A stretch of 8,176 nucleotides of DNA from Deltaproteobacteria bacterium. Lineage in GTDB: Bacteria; Desulfobacterota; Binatia; Binatales; Binataceae. This document shows, one piece after another, positions 5,705 through 8,176 of this stretch. The notes below the pieces were generated by a model, which had not been told where the DNA came from, did no database searches, and saw only the letters and a list, made by a program, of their open reading frames with translations. The stretch spans positions 1-8,176 of the forward strand of contig JAJZAG010000169.1 of the NCBI GenBank assembly GCA_021799555.1, written 5' to 3'. The position numbers and the translations under genes were made by a program. Position 1 is the stretch's first letter, and each line of letters begins with the position of its first letter.

Positions 5705-6790
5705 TCAGGCGGCTTCGGCCCTGACTCCGTTGAGCTTCTTGAGCTCAGGCATGACTTCGGCCGCGAACAGACGCAGGCTCTTTTCTGCATCGTCGATCGG
5801 CATGCCCGCGTAACTGAAGACGCCGGTGTAGGTGTCGGCGCCGACGCGTTTGCGGATTTCGTCGATCTTGCTCAAGCAGTCGTCGGGCGTGCCCCATACC
5901 TGCAGGTTGAGGAAGTACTCGATCGATGCGTCTTTGTTCCCGCCTTGCAGATTCTTGGCCATCTGCTCGTAATACTCGTAGCCCTTCGCCTTGCCGAAGT
6001 GGTCGCTCGCCATCTCGTAATGGCGCAGCGCCGTCTGCCAGTAGCCGCCGATATACTTGACCGCCATTTCCCTGGCGCGCTCGCGGCTCTTGTCGCAGAA
6101 GGTCCATCCCGCCGCGATCGTCGGCAGCGGCTCGCCGCCGTTAACCTGTTTGTAGATCGTGCGGTACTCGGCCAACTCCTGCGCGACGGCTTCCCACGGC
6201 TTCTGCGGAATAATCAGGATGCCGATTCCGAGCTTCGCCATGATTCGCGATGACTCGGGCGACACCGCCGCCGCGTAGGTGCGGCCCTTGAATGACTTGA
6301 ACGGCTTGGGACGGATATCGCGGCGCGGCTGTTTGAGATACTTGCCGTCGAATTCCATATAGCCGCGTTCGAGCGCCTCGAGAATCGCCGTCGAGTACTC
6401 GACAAAGCGCTCGCGCGATTCGCCCATCTCAAGCCGGAAGCCGTCGTACTCGATTCGCGCCAGTCCGCGCCCGAGTCCAAGGATCATGCGGCCGTTCGAT
6501 TGATGGTCCACCACCGAGACTTGTTCGGCGACGCGTATCGGATCGTGCCACGGCACCACAACGACCATCGAGCCGAGCTGAACCTTCGTGGTCCGGCCCG
6601 CGTAGTAGCTCAGGAACTGGAGCACGTCGGGGCACATCGTGTAATCGTCAAAGTGATGCTCGACGCTCCAGATCGAGTCGAATCCGAGCGGCTCGTAAAG
6701 GTCGCCGAGCCGCAGGTCGTCGCGATACACGTCGTAATCCGAGCGGGCGTTAAACGGGTTTTGGAAAATTATCGCGCCACCGACTTTCAT
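5705..6790 (-). CDS. LLM-class flavin-dependent oxidoreductase (bacterial luciferase-like)
   Basis: A 361-residue TIM-barrel enzyme of the luciferase-like monooxygenase superfamily, which uses FMNH2 or F420 to oxidise or reduce small organic substrates. Evidence: N-terminal strand 'GGAIIFQNPF' (4-13), 'LYEPLGFDSIWSVEHHF' (31-47) with the family EHHF active-site motif, 'TTKVQLGSMVVVVPWHDPIRVAEQVSVVDHQSNGRMILGLGRG' (67-109), the classic LLM core ending in GxGRG, then 'YAAAVSPESSRIMAKLGIGILI' (172-193) for the flavin phosphate region. Start ATG 6790 is fixed by GGAGG 7 bases upstream. The frame is open far beyond, to 8167, but that part runs antisense to the acyl-CoA dehydrogenase. It is divergent from that dehydrogenase. 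FMN versus F420 use and substrate are unresolved; F420 biosynthesis genes are not in the window. Confidence 0.9.
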   Translation of the reverse strand: MKVGGAIIFQNPFNARSDYDVYRDDLRLGDLYEPLGFDSIWSVEHHFDDYTMCPDVLQFLSYYAGRTTKVQLGSMVVVVPWHDPIRVAEQVSVVDHQSNGRMILGLGRGLARIEYDGFRLEMGESRERFVEYSTAILEALERGYMEFDGKYLKQPRRDIRPKPFKSFKGRTYAAAVSPESSRIMAKLGIGILIIPQKPWEAVAQELAEYRTIYKQVNGGEPLPTIAAGWTFCDKSRERAREMAVKYIGGYWQTALRHYEMASDHFGKAKGYEYYEQMAKNLQGGNKDASIEYFLNLQVWGTPDDCLSKIDEIRKRVGADTYTGVFSYAGMPIDDAEKSLRLFAAEVMPELKKLNGVRAEAA

Positions 6791-6797
6791 GCGTATG

Positions 6798-6802
6798 CCT
6801 CC
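6798..6802 (-). promoter_or_regulatory. Ribosome binding site fixing the LLM oxidoreductase start
   Basis: Reads GGAGG on the minus strand, 7 bases before ATG 6790. It separates the true 361-residue protein from a long open frame that continues upstream through the neighbouring gene. Confidence 0.75.
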
Positions 6803-6974
6803 GGGCGCGTGCGCGCCGTGGAATTTCGCGCCGGAAGAACCGGCTTGGAAAGCTGCTACCATGTCGTGCGCGGGATTGCAAAGCCGCAAACTAAACGGTT
6901 GGTATGGGGTTTTTCGCGCTGCCCGCCGCTTGCCTCGGACGCGCCCGCGCGCGATTACTACCGCAGCATCGCAC

Positions 6975-6979
6975 AGGAG
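6975..6979 (+). promoter_or_regulatory. Ribosome binding site fixing the acyl-CoA dehydrogenase start
   Basis: AGGAG lies 6 bases before ATG 6986. The frame is open back to 6500, but the extra 162 codons run antisense to the LLM gene and across the intergenic gap. Confidence 0.75.
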
Positions 6980-6985
6980 CCGGTA

Positions 6986-8143
6986 ATGCGAAGAGAGATA
7001 TTCAGCGAAGAACACGAGCTCTTCCGCGCGCAGGTACGCCGCTTGGTCGAAAACGAAATCGCACCCAAAGTCGCCGAATGGAATCGCGCCGGTATCAGCG
7101 ACCGCGAGTCGTGGCGCAAGCTCGGCGCGGCAGGCTTCCTCGGCGCCAACGCCCCGGCAGAGTTCGGCGGCGCCGGCGCCGACTTCCTTTACGACGCGAT
7201 CGTGATCGAAGAACTCGCCCGCGTGCGCGCGCACGGACTGATGATGGGTCTGCATTCGGATATCTGCATGCCATACATCTCCACTTACGGCAGCGCCGAA
7301 CAAAAACGTCGCTACCTGCCCGGCGCGATCGCGGGCGAAGTGATCCTCGCGATCGCGATGACCGAGCCCGGCACCGGTTCCGACCTCGCCGCAGTGCGCA
7401 CCACCGCGCGGCGCGACGGCGACCACTACGTAATCAACGGATCGAAGATTTTCATCTCCAACGGTCAGCTCGCCGACCTCGTGATCGTCGTAGCCAAGAC
7501 CAATCCCGACGCCAAGCCGTCCCATCGCGGCATCAGCCTGCTCCTCGTCGAAGGCAACGCGCCCGGCTTCGTGCGCGGGCGCAAACTCGATAAGCTCGGC
7601 CTCAAAGGCCAGGACACCAGCGAGCTGTTCTTCGAGGATTGTCGCGTGCCCGCCACCAACCTGCTCGGCAAGGAGGGGGAGGGCTTCAAGATGCTGATGG
7701 AAAAGCTCCAGCAGGAGCGGCTGGTAGCCGCGATCGGCGCGATCGAAAGCTCGCGGCGATGCCTCGACGACACTATCGCCTATACAAAGCAGCGCAAAGC
7801 CTTCGGCCAGCCGATCGCGGGCTTCCAGAATACTCAGTTCAAGCTTGCCGAGATGGAAACCGAGATCGAAATCGGACGCGTATTCGTCGATCGTCTGATC
7901 GCGGCGCACGTGCGCGGCGAGGACCTCGTCACCGAAGTCAGCATGGCGAAGTGGTGGACCACCGACCTGATGAAGCGCGTGACGAGCAGTTGCCTGCAGC
8001 TCTTCGGTGGCTACGGCTTCATGATGGAGTATCCGGTTGCAACCGACTATGCCGACGCCGCCGTGCAGACCATCTACGCCGGCACCAACGAAATCATGAA
8101 GGTGATAATCGCCCGCCGGATGGGCCTCGACCCGCGCGCCTAG
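6986..8143 (+). CDS. Acyl-CoA dehydrogenase, long-chain/isovaleryl type
   Basis: A 385-residue FAD enzyme that makes the alpha-beta double bond in acyl-CoA in beta-oxidation or branched-chain acid breakdown, passing electrons to ETF. The three family domains are complete: N-terminal helices (1-120), beta domain with AMTEPGTGSDL (124-134) and 'GSKIFISNG' (152-160), and C-terminal helices with 'KQRKAFGQPIAGFQNTQFKLAEM' (268-290) and 'LFGGYGFMMEYPV' (339-351). The medium/short-chain catalytic Glu position is Ala365 in IYAGTNEIM, while Glu244 in 'LQQERL' sits where long-chain and isovaleryl-CoA dehydrogenases keep their base. This is a functional variant, not a defect. The C-terminal 'IYAGTNEIMKVIIAR' resembles mitochondrial LCAD strongly. 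Chain length is inferred only. Divergent from the LLM gene with 195 bases between; ends in TAG at 8141. Confidence 0.93.
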   Translation: MRREIFSEEHELFRAQVRRLVENEIAPKVAEWNRAGISDRESWRKLGAAGFLGANAPAEFGGAGADFLYDAIVIEELARVRAHGLMMGLHSDICMPYISTYGSAEQKRRYLPGAIAGEVILAIAMTEPGTGSDLAAVRTTARRDGDHYVINGSKIFISNGQLADLVIVVAKTNPDAKPSHRGISLLLVEGNAPGFVRGRKLDKLGLKGQDTSELFFEDCRVPATNLLGKEGEGFKMLMEKLQQERLVAAIGAIESSRRCLDDTIAYTKQRKAFGQPIAGFQNTQFKLAEMETEIEIGRVFVDRLIAAHVRGEDLVTEVSMAKWWTTDLMKRVTSSCLQLFGGYGFMMEYPVATDYADAAVQTIYAGTNEIMKVIIARRMGLDPRA

Positions 8144-8176
8144 CGCGCGGCGGATAGTCGCGGTCACTGCGCGCCG

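Larger units (their letters stand above)
6791..6985. other. Divergent intergenic region between LLM oxidoreductase and acyl-CoA dehydrogenase
   Basis: These 195 bases separate the two start codons and must hold promoters for both. TTGCAA at 6877-6882 could be a plus-strand -35 box, but no good -10 follows at the right spacing. No clear palindromic operator is seen. Confidence 0.4.

Noticed and set aside
6500..6985. 162-residue N-terminal extension of the acyl-CoA dehydrogenase
   Set aside because: It is antisense to the LLM gene and the intergenic gap; the AGGAG site and family N-terminus point to ATG 6986.
1946..8143. A selenoprotein gene in the window using the tRNA-Sec
   Set aside because: Each protein gene ends at its expected family C-terminus; none has an internal UGA followed by continued homology.
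8132..8150. Perfect 8-bp GC palindrome with 3-base loop over the acyl-CoA dehydrogenase stop codon
   Set aside because: Alternating GCGC sequence gives such palindromes easily in GC-rich DNA and no T-run follows before the window ends, so a terminator is not supported.
6791..8167. N-terminal 458-residue extension of the LLM oxidoreductase as a fusion protein
   Set aside because: The extension is antisense to a complete acyl-CoA dehydrogenase, has no domain-like sequence, and a GGAGG site precedes ATG 6790 where family similarity begins.

Overview
This is a stretch of a Gram-negative bacterial chromosome, shown by an outer-membrane TonB-dependent receptor at the left edge. The right-hand three quarters are GC-rich (43 of 60 bases in 7381-7440). 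The left-edge receptor is visibly poorer in GC (30 of 60 in 1-60, 24 of 60 in 541-600). A selenocysteine tRNA shows that the organism probably makes selenoproteins. The mix of luciferase-like flavin oxidoreductase, acyl-CoA dehydrogenase, carboxymuconolactone-decarboxylase-like protein and hotdog thioesterase is common in soil or sediment lineages with large lipid/aromatic catabolic repertoires. An uncultured deltaproteobacterium-like or Binatota-like lineage is a guess only; no marker here fixes the phylum.

Layout. 1-1084 (+): 3' part of a TonB-dependent receptor gene with foreign-looking base composition. 1184-1768 (-): wreck of an IS5-family transposase, with an in-frame stop and a missing middle. 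1846-1941 (+): selC, tRNA-Sec with anticodon UCA and encoded CCA. 1972-2475 (+): a stand-alone CinA C-terminal (PncC-like) protein starting 30 bases after selC. 2483-2863 and 2921-3811 (-): a DoxX-like membrane protein downstream of an alpha/beta hydrolase, probably one transcription unit. 3860-4489 (+): a Mug/TDG-type DNA glycosylase, divergent from the hydrolase. 4419-4826 (-): a PaaI-like hotdog thioesterase whose 3' end overlaps the glycosylase gene tail to tail by 71 bases. 5061-5612 (+): a cysteine-free CMD/AhpD-like protein. 5648-5675: a strong two-way terminator hairpin. 5705-6790 (-): an LLM-class flavin-dependent oxidoreductase. 6986-8143 (+): an acyl-CoA dehydrogenase of the long-chain/isovaleryl type, divergent from the oxidoreductase across 195 bases.

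How the genes relate. The right half reads as small one-gene or two-gene units of lipid or acyl-CoA metabolism (hydrolase, thioesterase, acyl-CoA dehydrogenase, flavin monooxygenase-like enzyme) mixed with housekeeping genes (selC, CinA-like, DNA glycosylase). Genes alternate in strand, with convergent or divergent neighbours nearly everywhere, so no long operon exists. I see no CRISPR array, toxin-antitoxin pair, phage gene or defence system, and nothing that amounts to a new multi-gene system. The points most worth a second look are the selC gene and its position, the decayed IS next to a compositional break, the catalytic-residue placement in the acyl-CoA dehydrogenase, and the antisense overlap at the glycosylase C-terminus.
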